64,000 nt of DNA from Gammaproteobacteria bacterium (GTDB taxonomy: Bacteria; Pseudomonadota; Gammaproteobacteria; Burkholderiales; Nitrosomonadaceae): the NCBI GenBank assembly GCA_015709635.1, contig CP054180.1, positions 868,001 to 932,000 of the forward strand. Reading direction: 5' to 3'. Shown in pieces: positions 1 through 7,655 of this stretch. A program made the position numbers and the translations under genes. The notes under the pieces are model-generated. The model saw only the letters and a list, made by a program, of their open reading frames with translations. It searched no databases and was not told the DNA's origin. Numbering within the stretch: the first letter of the stretch is position 1; each line of letters starts with the position of its first letter.

Positions 1-880
1 GCCACGCCGTGCGCACGGTATCGATCAGCCAACTGTCTGCCGCGCGCTTTTGATCGCGGATGTTGAATTGCTGCGCGATCTGCGCTTCACACGGATTCAA
101 TGCCGCATCGCGGGATTTGTCTTCCAGTTCGGAATCGAGCAGCAATTTGAGCTTCAACACGCCTTCGCGCTCGCCACGCAGCAACGCCAATGCGCGGTGT
201 GACGGGATTTTCGTGATGGCTTCACTGTAATCGTGATAATCGGTGTATTTGGTATCGTTGTCTTTCTTGTCCTTGGCGGCTTTCGCGGTCAGCACGCCGT
301 GCATGCGCAAATAGTCGCGCAAGGTTTGCAACAGCGGCGCATGCTCGGTAAAGCGCTCGATCAAAATATGCTGCGCGCCTTCCAGCGCGGCTGCGGCATC
401 GGCGACACCGGGATTATCGCCTTCTTCGCTGGTGAACGGCGCTTTCAGGTACTTGGCGGCCTCGCCAAGCGGATCGAGCCGCGGATCGTTCAGCAGCGTA
501 TCCGCCAGCGGTTGCAAACCCGCCTCCAGCGCAATCTGCGCCTTGGTGCGGCGTTTCTTGCGGTACGGCAGGTACAAATCCTCCAGATGCGCTTTGTCCG
601 TCGCATGCGTCAACGCATCGAGCAACGGCGGCGTCATCTTGCCAAGCTTCTCAATCGCCCCGATGATCGCCGCGCGCCGCTTCTCCAGCTCGCGCAAACT
701 GTGCAAGCGCTCCGCCAGCAAGCGCAACTGCGCATCGTCCAACCCCCCGGTCGCCTCCTTGCGGTAACGCGCGATAAACGGCACCGTCGCCCCGTCGTCG
801 AGCAATTGGACGGTGGCCTGGATTTGCGATGATCTAACCGCGAGTTCTGTGGCGAGGCGTTGTTCGATGGATGGCAGCAT
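1..880 (-). CDS. tex: Tex-type RNA-binding transcription accessory protein, N-terminal part
   Basis: Reading leftward from an ATG at 880 the frame stays open to the window edge (293 codons), so the C-terminal part, including the S1 RNA-binding domain expected of the family, lies outside. The visible part has the Tex N-terminal signature: an early FIARYRKEATGGLDDAQL stretch, then LEDLYLPYRKKRRTKAQ, then the helical YqgF-preceding region ending near QFNIRDQKRAADSWLID. Tex proteins are cytoplasmic nucleic-acid-binding proteins of about 770 residues implicated in transcription and RNA metabolism. The gene is divergent from the small gene starting at 1023, with 142 bases between the two starts. 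The identification is firm; function in this organism is by family only. Confidence 0.93.
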   Translation of the reverse strand, partial: MLPSIEQRLATELAVRSSQIQATVQLLDDGATVPFIARYRKEATGGLDDAQLRLLAERLHSLRELEKRRAAIIGAIEKLGKMTPPLLDALTHATDKAHLEDLYLPYRKKRRTKAQIALEAGLQPLADTLLNDPRLDPLGEAAKYLKAPFTSEEGDNPGVADAAAALEGAQHILIERFTEHAPLLQTLRDYLRMHGVLTAKAAKDKKDNDTKYTDYHDYSEAITKIPSHRALALLRGEREGVLKLKLLLDSELEDKSRDAALNPCEAQIAQQFNIRDQKRAADSWLIDTVRTAW

Positions 881-1022
881 GGGAGTGTGTTGGGATAATT
901 GAGTAGGGGGAGGGATGTTAAACCAAGTGGCGGCGGGATCGCAATGGATTGCACAGGGTAGCATTGACGCAGCAGGTCATATTCAGATATTTTGAATCCA
1001 ACTTATAAAACCAGGTAACCGT

Positions 1023-1364
1023 ATGAAACCCGGAGACATTAAAATCATCGACCGTGTTTCCGCCGTCGAAGCGATCAAACGGCTGAACGAGGAAGATTTG
1101 CGTTTTCTCAATCGCATGATCGTCGAACGGCTTAAACTCATTTCCCAGGCCCGTGCTACCACGTTGATGGTCAGTTTTACCAAGGGCGACCGGGTTGGTT
1201 TTCAGACCCCGGACGGCCGCAAAGTGGAAGGTACAGTACTGCGCCTAAACAAGAAGACTGTCAGCGTTGTTACCGGCGATGGCCATCAGTGGAATGTGGC
1301 TCCCGGCTTGCTGTATTTAATCCAGGAAGCACAAATATTCAATGATCATGATTCGTCAATCTGA
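1023..1364 (+). CDS. Small conserved hypothetical protein with KOW/SH3-like segment
   Basis: This is a 113-residue soluble protein. The first half is predicted helical and rich in Arg, Leu and Glu (a RLNEEDLRFLNRMIVERL stretch). The second half looks like a small beta-barrel: FTKGDRVGFQTPDGRKVEG followed by TVLRLNKKTVSVV, the alternating pattern of KOW/SH3-like or Tudor-like nucleic-acid or protein binding folds. No signal peptide or membrane segment is visible. I do not recognise a named family. It stands alone, divergent from tex and upstream of a decayed region, so context gives no further clue. A role as a small RNA- or protein-binding factor is only inference from the barrel-like pattern. 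Confidence 0.7.
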   Translation: MKPGDIKIIDRVSAVEAIKRLNEEDLRFLNRMIVERLKLISQARATTLMVSFTKGDRVGFQTPDGRKVEGTVLRLNKKTVSVVTGDGHQWNVAPGLLYLIQEAQIFNDHDSSI

Positions 1365-1502
1365 AAAATTTTTGGAACGATCAAGGGATTTGGCGGAAAG
1401 TGATGCTTTTGCATTGGGAAAATGGTTGATATAGAGACGGCGAGAGCAGCCTCAACGATTTTCTGATCAATGAAAGAGTAACAACATGACTCAAGTGAAC
1501 AC

Positions 1503-1707
1503 ATGAATGTTCTGATTGATACAAATATTTTGATTCCTATGGAAGATACTGCACGCAAGCTAGATCCTTCTCTGGTGAAATGCATAGACTGTCGGAACAG
1601 AGTGGTCATGTCTTATTTATTCATCCAGTACAGGCAGAAGATATCCGCCGGGGAACCGGAATGAAAATAGGCGAGATATTATTCTCTCTCATTCTAATCT
1701 ACGTGTA
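1503..1707 (+). pseudogene. Frameshifted remnant of a PIN-domain gene
   Basis: An ATG at 1503 opens a frame beginning MNVLIDTNILIPMEDTARK, the typical start of a PIN nuclease domain with its first catalytic Asp (LIDTN). After about 30 codons the similarity moves to a second frame (MHRLSEQSGHVLFIHPVQAE, then DIRR), and near 1660 to a third (RNENRRDIILS). At least two small indels therefore break the gene, and the PIN C-terminal half with the remaining acidic residues is missing. PIN proteins are Mg-dependent ribonucleases, often toxins. The remnant is joined directly to a Fic fragment, which suggests a deletion between two former accessory genes. It is not expected to make a working protein. 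Confidence 0.65.
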
Positions 1708-2112
1708 GCACGACACACGATCAGTAGAGTCAATAGCGATAGTGTATTGCGTTCTGCGAGAGGGTTGACGGCAACCGATGAGCGAGCGGATGCGACCCCT
1801 TTCGTCGAGTATATGCTTGGCAAGTTACTTGCTGCCCTACGTGAGGCGGTCGATAACCATCAAACGACCGATCAAGTAACCGATCAAGTAGCAAAACTTA
1901 TCCAGGCAATGGGTGGCGGCGAACTTGGCAGTAATGATTTGATGCAGGCTTTGGGACTGATGCATCGCCCGACTTTCCGGGGGAATTATCTGAATCCGGC
2001 ATTGGTAGGTGGCTGGATTGAGCGCACGCAATCCGATTCGCCACGCAGTCCCACACAACGCTATCGATTAACCCCGAAGGGGCGGCAATGGCTGCAACAG
2101 CAAACCGGGTGA
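1690..2112 (+). pseudogene. C-terminal fragment of a Fic-family protein (winged-helix tail)
   Basis: The frame ending with TGA at 2110-2112 encodes a segment like the end of large Fic/DOC proteins: DATPFVEYMLGKLLAAL, then TDQVTDQVAKL, then a winged-helix motif with LMHRPTFRGNYLNPAL and SPRSPTQRYRLTPKG. The catalytic Fic motif (HPFxxGNGRxxR) is absent, so AMP-transfer activity is not possible from this piece. Upstream the frame runs into the PIN remnant without a convincing start; a TTG at 1747 could in principle start a 121-residue stand-alone winged-helix protein. A deletion fusing PIN and Fic remnants is the simplest reading. Confidence 0.7.
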
Positions 2113-2137
2113 CGATAGGTCAAAAGCCAGAATCAGC

Positions 2138-2467
2138 TCAGGGTTGGCGATGCACGGCAACCTCCAATCCATCCCCACACTTCCAGCACAACTGAAAATT
2201 GACCGGATTTTCCTCGCCGCAGGATGGGCAGTGCACGTTGCCGGTGTTGACCGGGGTGTTCTCGTAGGTGTTGATGATGTGTTTGCCGCGATCAAAGTCT
2301 TCGTTGCGCGTGATCCAGATTTCCGGGCAGGCGTGGTGGACCGGTATTTCTCCAGCCATGCCTTGTGCGTACTGGTTGAAAATTTGCGCTGGAATATAGG
2401 CGTGTTCGAGCAGATCAAGTACTATCTGCGCTTCCATCAGATTGCTGGCGGAATAAATTTTTTTCAT
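2138..2467 (-). CDS. DUF2007-type protein with a four-cysteine zinc ribbon
   Basis: This is a 109-residue protein. The N-terminal half (MKKIYSASNLMEAQIVLDLL through about residue 68) matches the DUF2007 pattern, a PII-like small ferredoxin-fold domain sometimes labelled putative signal transducing protein. The C-terminal part holds CPSCGEENP followed by CWKCG, four cysteines spaced as a zinc ribbon. No signal peptide is visible. The start at 2467 lies 45 bases from the divergent start of rdgC, so the two genes may share a control region. It converges on the Fic remnant. The molecular role of the family is not established. Confidence 0.8.
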   Translation of the reverse strand: MKKIYSASNLMEAQIVLDLLEHAYIPAQIFNQYAQGMAGEIPVHHACPEIWITRNEDFDRGKHIINTYENTPVNTGNVHCPSCGEENPVNFQLCWKCGDGLEVAVHRQP

Positions 2468-2512
2468 GCAATTAGGAATACAAAATAATCAACCGGTTTA
2501 TGGAATCAAACA

Positions 2513-3400
2513 ATGTGGTTTAGAAATCTGCAAATATATCGTATCACCAGCGGCAATATAACACCGGGCAGTCTTGAAGAAACGTTGTCGCAGCATGCGC
2601 TGCAACCGTGCACGCAAATGGAGATGCAAAGCCGCGGCTGGTTGACGCCGCGCGACGAGCAGCCGAATTTCGTGCATGCCTATGGCCAGCACTGGCTGAT
2701 CGCTTTCGGCGTGGATAAGAAGCTGCTGCCGGCTTCGGTGGTCAATCAACACGCTAAAAACCGCATCACGCAAATCGAGCAGATGCAGGGCTACAAAGCG
2801 GGCAAGAAACAAATCCGCGATATCAAGGAGGCGACCATCGTCGAGCTACTGCCGCGTGCGTTTGCGCAACGGCATAAAACTTACGCCTGGATCGATACGC
2901 TCAACAACCGGCTGATTCTGGATACGTCCAGCGCTAATAAAGCCGAAGAATTCATCGAAGTGTTGCTGAAAACGCTGCAGGGAATCACGCTGGCGCCGCT
3001 GGATACCAAGATTTCACCGTCGTCGGCGATGACGCGCTGGCTGAGCGGTGACGATTTGCCGTCGATTTTTACCGTCGATCGCGATTGTGAGCTGCAAGGG
3101 ATGAGCGATGAGAAGGAAACCATCAAATATACCCACCACATACTGGAAGCGGAAGAAACCGCACGCCATATCCGTGCCGGCAAAAAAGCGATCAAGCTCG
3201 CCATGACCTGGGATAGCAAGATCTCGTTTGTGTTGCAGGACAATCTGCAACTGCGGCGGATCGCGCCGCAGGATATCCTGAAAGAATCCACCGAAAGCGC
3301 GGAAGAATTATTTGTCAGCGATTTCACCATCATGACCGGTGAGCTGAGTCAGTTGATCACCGATCTGATCGAGGCTCTGGGCGGGGAAGACCGCGATTGA
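2513..3400 (+). CDS. rdgC: Recombination-associated protein RdgC
   Basis: This is a 295-residue protein beginning MWFRNLQIYRI, with the family landmarks FVHAYGQHWLIAFGVDKKLLPASV and EATIVELLPRAFAQRH; length matches the usual 300. RdgC is a nucleoid-associated, ring-forming DNA-binding protein that limits RecA access to DNA and matters when replication restart is impaired. It acts as a dimer in the cytoplasm. It is monocistronic here: it diverges from the DUF2007 gene (45 bases) and converges with the gene at 3443. Nothing is missing or unusual. Confidence 0.95.
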   Translation: MWFRNLQIYRITSGNITPGSLEETLSQHALQPCTQMEMQSRGWLTPRDEQPNFVHAYGQHWLIAFGVDKKLLPASVVNQHAKNRITQIEQMQGYKAGKKQIRDIKEATIVELLPRAFAQRHKTYAWIDTLNNRLILDTSSANKAEEFIEVLLKTLQGITLAPLDTKISPSSAMTRWLSGDDLPSIFTVDRDCELQGMSDEKETIKYTHHILEAEETARHIRAGKKAIKLAMTWDSKISFVLQDNLQLRRIAPQDILKESTESAEELFVSDFTIMTGELSQLITDLIEALGGEDRD

Positions 3401-3442
3401 CCGGCTGCTGATGCAAACCGGTCGTGATCGCTGCGATTTTTG

Positions 3443-4126
3443 CTATTTTTTGCCTTGATCGCTGATTCCCGACAGCACGCCGCTGGCGATTTTGCCGATG
3501 ATGTCCGCCGTGGTATGCGCCAGCGTGGCGCCGCTTTCCAGTTGCGCGTGCCCGACCGATGCGACTTGCTGGGCGAATGTCGCCAGTGTTTCCTTGAGCT
3601 GAGAACCGACTGCTGTGCCATTGTTTTTGGCATGCTGGCCTAAGTCGTGCAAGACATCGGAAACCAGTCCCTGTGTTGCCGAGGCGGTTTGATGCAAGGT
3701 ATCCAGGAACAGGTTCTCCAAGCCTTCGAGGTCGGAACGGGTGCGCGTCAATTCCTTATCGGAAAATTTCTTGGCCTGACTGGCTGCTTCTTCCACAGCC
3801 AGTTTGGATGCTTGCGCGAAGCCGGCCAGCGCCGTATCGAGTCCGGCAACGGCTTCGGTAATTTGCGACTTCGCTGTCTGGGTTTGGTTGGCGGCGTGCT
3901 GCAACTGCTGCGTCGCGCCGTCGTGTACACCTTGCAGCACAGCCGTGACGATGCGCTGCAGCGAATCCAGGTCGATGTTTTTTGCATTCATGGCTTTTAG
4001 CGTCAAACGATGCACCGTTTCCTTGACATGCGTGCCATTGGCGAGCGCTTCACGAACTTCAGCTTCTAATGATTTGAGATCATCGCCGGATTGATGACTG
4101 GACTGCCCGGTATTGTGATTTTCCAT
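3443..4126 (-). CDS. Alanine-rich, helical hypothetical protein (phasin-like appearance)
   Basis: This is a 227-residue protein, almost wholly helical by composition and rich in Ala, Gln, Thr and Leu, without Cys, signal peptide or membrane segment. Heptad-like stretches run through the middle (for example LQHAANQTQTAKSQITEAV), giving an amphipathic or coiled-coil look similar to phasins and other granule- or membrane-surface proteins. I do not recognise the family with confidence. It lies upstream of serS on the same strand but is separated from it by 45 bases; because it is transcribed leftward it comes after serS and could be its read-through partner. Function unknown. Confidence 0.7.
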   Translation of the reverse strand: MENHNTGQSSHQSGDDLKSLEAEVREALANGTHVKETVHRLTLKAMNAKNIDLDSLQRIVTAVLQGVHDGATQQLQHAANQTQTAKSQITEAVAGLDTALAGFAQASKLAVEEAASQAKKFSDKELTRTRSDLEGLENLFLDTLHQTASATQGLVSDVLHDLGQHAKNNGTAVGSQLKETLATFAQQVASVGHAQLESGATLAHTTADIIGKIASGVLSGISDQGKK

Positions 4127-4171
4127 GATGATGCATCCTTTATAAGAAGGGTGAAAAGATAGAGTCCGTTT

Positions 4172-5479
4172 TCATTGTCCTCTGCTACTCGTGAGTAGGT
4201 CAAGACCATTCATGTAAGGCCGCAACACTTCCGGGATGGTGACGCTGCCGTCGGCATTTTGATAATTCTCCAGCACCGCAACCAGCGTGCGTCCCACGGC
4301 CAGGCCGGAGCCATTTAATGTGTGCAGCAGCGCGGGCTTGCCGTTTTCATTGCGGAAACGCGCTTGCATGCGCCGCGCTTGAAACGCTTCGCAGTTGCTG
4401 CATGAAGAAATTTCGCGATAGGTATTTTGCCCCGGCAACCATACTTCGATGTCGTAGGTTTTCGCCGCCGAGAAACCCATATCGCCGGTGCACAACGTCA
4501 TGACACGATAAGGCAATGCGAGTTTCTGCAGGATTTTTTCCGCGTGTCCGACCAGTTGTTCCAGCGCGGCATACGATTGATCGGGGTGAACGATGTGCAC
4601 CAGCTCGACTTTGTCGAACTGGTGCTGGCGGATCAGCCCGCGCGTGTCGCGGCCGTAACTGCCCGCTTCGGAGCGGAAGCACGGGGTGTGCGACACGAAT
4701 TTCAGCGGCAACGCTTGCAGCGGCACGATTTCATCGCGCACCATATTAGTAATTGGGACTTCGGCGGTAGGGATGAGGTGATACTCCGGTGTATCGGCAG
4801 AATCTGCGCCGCCTGCGTGCACGGCGAACAGGTCTTGTTCGAACTTCGGCAACTGTCCGGTGCCGCGCAGGCTATCGCGGCTGACCAGATAAGGCACGTA
4901 GGTTTCGACATAACCGTGTTCCAGCGTATGTGTGTCCAACATGAATTGCGCCAAAGCCCGGTGCAGGCGGGCCAGTCCGCCTTTCATCAAGCTGAAGCGT
5001 GCGCCGCTCAGTTTTGCGGCAGTTTCAAAATCCAGCAATCCTAGCTCTTCGCCCACGCTGACATGATCCTTGACGGCGAAATCGAATGGCCGCGGCTCGC
5101 CCCAGCGGCGGATTTGCACGTTGCCGGTCTCGTCTTTGCCTTCCGGTACACTCTCATGCGGCAGGTTCGGTACTTCCAGCAAGATTTTCTGCAGCTGCTG
5201 CTGAATGTGCTCGAGGTGATCTTCCGCTTGCTTTAAGGCATCGCCCAGATTGGCGACTTCCGCCATGATGGCGGAAACATCCTCGCCTTTGCTTTTGGCC
5301 TGGCCGATTCGTTTCGATGCCGAATTACGCTGCGCTTGCAGTTCCTGAGTCTGGGTCTGAATTATTTTGCGTTCCGCTTCCAAGTCATTGAATGCTTCCA
5401 CGGGAAAGGCGTAACCTCGTTTGTCAAGCTGCCGGGTGACAGTGTCCAGGTCGGTGCGTAATTGTTGAATTTCTAACAT
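4172..5479 (-). CDS. serS: Seryl-tRNA synthetase
   Basis: This is a 435-residue class II synthetase that charges tRNA-Ser (and tRNA-Sec) with serine in the cytoplasm. The N-terminal 100 residues form the long coiled-coil arm (QTQELQAQRNSASKRIGQ onward) that grips the tRNA variable arm. The catalytic core shows motif 2 (FRSEAGSYGRDTRG) and motif 3 (NGSGLAVGRTLVAVLEN). Length is normal. A TTGGAG ribosome-binding site precedes the ATG. It is the last member of the leftward ftsK-lolA-rarA-serS block, but a 140-base inverted-repeat element (5522-5661) sits between rarA and serS, so serS may need its own promoter there. Confidence 0.97.
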   Translation of the reverse strand: MLEIQQLRTDLDTVTRQLDKRGYAFPVEAFNDLEAERKIIQTQTQELQAQRNSASKRIGQAKSKGEDVSAIMAEVANLGDALKQAEDHLEHIQQQLQKILLEVPNLPHESVPEGKDETGNVQIRRWGEPRPFDFAVKDHVSVGEELGLLDFETAAKLSGARFSLMKGGLARLHRALAQFMLDTHTLEHGYVETYVPYLVSRDSLRGTGQLPKFEQDLFAVHAGGADSADTPEYHLIPTAEVPITNMVRDEIVPLQALPLKFVSHTPCFRSEAGSYGRDTRGLIRQHQFDKVELVHIVHPDQSYAALEQLVGHAEKILQKLALPYRVMTLCTGDMGFSAAKTYDIEVWLPGQNTYREISSCSNCEAFQARRMQARFRNENGKPALLHTLNGSGLAVGRTLVAVLENYQNADGSVTIPEVLRPYMNGLDLLTSSRGQ

Positions 5480-5521
5480 GCGAAAACTCCAAAATAATGA
5501 TCGATGTAAACGAAGCGCTAT

Positions 5522-5661
5522 GGAAGCTCTGAAAAAGGTAGCGAGCGACGGTCAGGCAAGGCGAAATCAGGCGAGAAAGCGCAGTTTACAAAGTGTAAAT
5601 GAGCATTTTGAGTCTGATTTCAACACAGCATGACAGAGCGCAGTAGTTTTTCAGAGCTTCC
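5522..5661. repeat. 140-base inverted-repeat element (family A), between rarA and serS
   Basis: The element is bounded by a perfect 15-base inverted repeat: GGAAGCTCTGAAAAA at 5522-5536 and its complement at 5647-5661. The interior has no reading frame of note. Size, ends and lack of a gene fit a MITE or a comparable non-autonomous repeat. Its right end reaches into the stop codon of rarA: base 5661 is the third base of the TAG. No second copy occurs in the window, so repeat status rests on the terminal symmetry and on my recollection of similar dispersed sequences in nitrifier genomes. Confidence 0.65.
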
Positions 5662-6980
5662 TATATTTTATGCTTGGTTTTCTCATCCAAGTTGCGCAAA
5701 TAAGCCAGTTTTTCCCGGATTTTCTGTTCCAGGCCGTAAGCGGTCGGTTGATAAAAACTGACTTCGGGCATGTCGGCCGGAAAATAATTTTCTCCTGCGG
5801 CATACGCTTCCGGGCAATCGTGCGCGTAGCGGTAAGCGTCGCCGTAGCCGATATCTTTCATCAGCTTCGTCGGCGCATTGCGCAGATGCAGCGGGACGCG
5901 TCGCGATTTATCGTGAGCGACGAACGAGCGCGCTTTGTTGTAAGCCAAGTAAGCGGCGTTGCTTTTCGGCGCGCAGGCGAGATACAGCACCGCTTGCGCC
6001 AACGCCAGTTCGCCTTCCGGGCTACCCAGCCGCTCAAAAGTTTCGCACGCATCCAATGTTAGGCGCAGCGCGCGCGGATCGGCCAGGCCGATATCTTCGG
6101 TGGCCATGCGCACTAGCCGCCGCCCGATATACAGCGCATCGGTGCCGCCATCGAGCATGCGGCACAGCCAGTAAAGCGCCGCATCCGGTGAGGATCCGCG
6201 CACCGATTTATGCAGCGCGGAAATCTGATCGTAAAACGCATCGCCGCCTTTATCGAAGTTGCGTGCATTACGCGACAAGGTATTTACGACAGTATCCTTG
6301 TCGATGGACGTGAGGCCTCCGGTTTCAGCCGCCGTATGGATTTGCTCCAGCAAGTTCAGTAAACGGCGGGCATCGCCGTCGGCGAATTCGATCAACAGTT
6401 GCCGCGCTTCAGCGGAGAATTGCAGATTACCCAGCGCCAATTTTTGCGCGCGCTCCAGTAATTGCGACAATTCCGCTTCCGACAGAGCGGTCAGCACGTA
6501 AACCTGAGCGCGCGACAATAGCGCGTTATTGACCTCGAACGATGGGTTTTCCGTGGTGGCGCCGACGAAGGTGATCAATCCTTGCTCGACATACGGTAAA
6601 AAGGCATCCTGCTGCGATTTGTTGAAGCGATGCACTTCGTCGACGAACAGAATGGTGTGCCGCCCGCTTTGTTGCAACATCAGTTCGGCTTGCTCGATGG
6701 CGGCGCGGATGTCCTTGATGCCGGATAATACGGCGGACAGCGCAATGAATTCGCTGTTGAACTCGGTCGACATGATGCGTGCCAACGTGGTTTTGCCGGT
6801 TCCCGGCGGGCCCCACAAAATCATTGAATGCGGTTTGCCCGATTCAAACGCCAGGCGCAGCGGTTTTCCCGCTCCGAGCAAGTGGCTTTGTCCGATGATG
6901 TCGTTCAGATGCTTGGGGCGTAGCTGTTCCGCCAGCGGTGCTTTGGGTTGACTTGGTGAAAACAGGTCGGTTTCACTCAC
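5661..6980 (-). CDS. rarA: Replication-associated recombination AAA ATPase RarA (MgsA)
   Basis: This is a 439-residue protein if started at the GTG at 6978-6980 (SETDLFSPSQPKAPLAEQLR). That start fits the family length and overlaps the last 8 bases of lolA; the frame is open further upstream but that part is lolA in another frame. It shows Walker A GPPGTGKTT near residue 56, Walker B FVDEVHRFNKSQQD, an arginine-finger region and the C-terminal tetramerisation domain typical of RarA/WRNIP1. RarA acts at stalled replication forks with RecA and the clamp-loading machinery. The overlap with lolA implies translational coupling. The TAG stop is completed by the terminal base of repeat element A. 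Confidence 0.94.
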   Translation of the reverse strand: MSETDLFSPSQPKAPLAEQLRPKHLNDIIGQSHLLGAGKPLRLAFESGKPHSMILWGPPGTGKTTLARIMSTEFNSEFIALSAVLSGIKDIRAAIEQAELMLQQSGRHTILFVDEVHRFNKSQQDAFLPYVEQGLITFVGATTENPSFEVNNALLSRAQVYVLTALSEAELSQLLERAQKLALGNLQFSAEARQLLIEFADGDARRLLNLLEQIHTAAETGGLTSIDKDTVVNTLSRNARNFDKGGDAFYDQISALHKSVRGSSPDAALYWLCRMLDGGTDALYIGRRLVRMATEDIGLADPRALRLTLDACETFERLGSPEGELALAQAVLYLACAPKSNAAYLAYNKARSFVAHDKSRRVPLHLRNAPTKLMKDIGYGDAYRYAHDCPEAYAAGENYFPADMPEVSFYQPTAYGLEQKIREKLAYLRNLDEKTKHKI

Positions 6981-7599
6981 GGATGACGTCGGCCTTGTCA
7001 GGTGGGGTGAATTTGAACAAATCGGCGGGCAGCGTGGGATTCTTGTCGAGATCGGAAAAAGACAGGATAGTAGTCTGGCCGAAATTATCGCGCAGTGCCA
7101 TGATTTTGAGCGTGCCATCCGGCGAGAAACCCATCTGGATGAATTCAAACGCGCTTTCCTTGCTTTTCGGAACCGCTTCGAGCCATTCCATGTCGTTTTG
7201 CACACCCAATTCAACCAGCTCAAAATTGTCTTCGATGGCACTGCTGCCGGCCAGCAGGGCGGCCGGGCTGCTGCCGATGGCGATATTGAATGACCGCTCA
7301 GTGACTTGATTCAAATCGGGGTCGTAAAACCATACTTTGCTGCCGTTGCCGACGATCAATTGTTCATGCGGTTTTTCATAAGCCCAGCGGAATTTTTCCG
7401 GGCGTTCGAATTGCATCGTGCCTTTCGATTCTTGTATCGTACGTGCGTTTTTATCGTACAGCGTCTGGGAGAAGTTCGCGCGCACCGTGCGCGTTTCCTG
7501 GATGAACGTTTTCAGGCTGGCGACAGCGGCTGCTTCAGCCCAACGCGGTATCAGGCCGCTGAGTAACAGGAGAAAAAGAAAGCTGCATGAGCGGAGCAT
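6973..7599 (-). CDS. lolA: Outer-membrane lipoprotein carrier protein LolA
   Basis: I chose the ATG at 7599, which gives 208 residues starting with a clean signal peptide (MLRSCSFLFLLLLSGLI, cleavage near AEA-AAV) and a GGAAT ribosome-binding site; a longer frame from 7659 would bury the signal peptide and overlap ftsK by 4 bases. The mature protein has the LolA pattern: TRTVRANFSQTLYDKNAR, FERPEKFRWAYEKPHEQLIV and WFYDPDLNQVT. It carries lipoproteins from the LolCDE complex across the periplasm to LolB. It sits between ftsK and rarA, the common arrangement in proteobacteria. Confidence 0.93.
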   Translation of the reverse strand: MLRSCSFLFLLLLSGLIPRWAEAAAVASLKTFIQETRTVRANFSQTLYDKNARTIQESKGTMQFERPEKFRWAYEKPHEQLIVGNGSKVWFYDPDLNQVTERSFNIAIGSSPAALLAGSSAIEDNFELVELGVQNDMEWLEAVPKSKESAFEFIQMGFSPDGTLKIMALRDNFGQTTILSFSDLDKNPTLPADLFKFTPPDKADVIRE

Positions 7600-7655
7600 A
7601 AAATTCCTAGCATGTGGTTGTGGGGTGAAATTGCGCAGCGCGCTTGAGAGGAAGA

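Noticed and set aside
1346..1609. Possible 87-codon reverse-strand gene
   Set aside because: It overlaps the PIN remnant antisense and has no ribosome-binding site or family resemblance.
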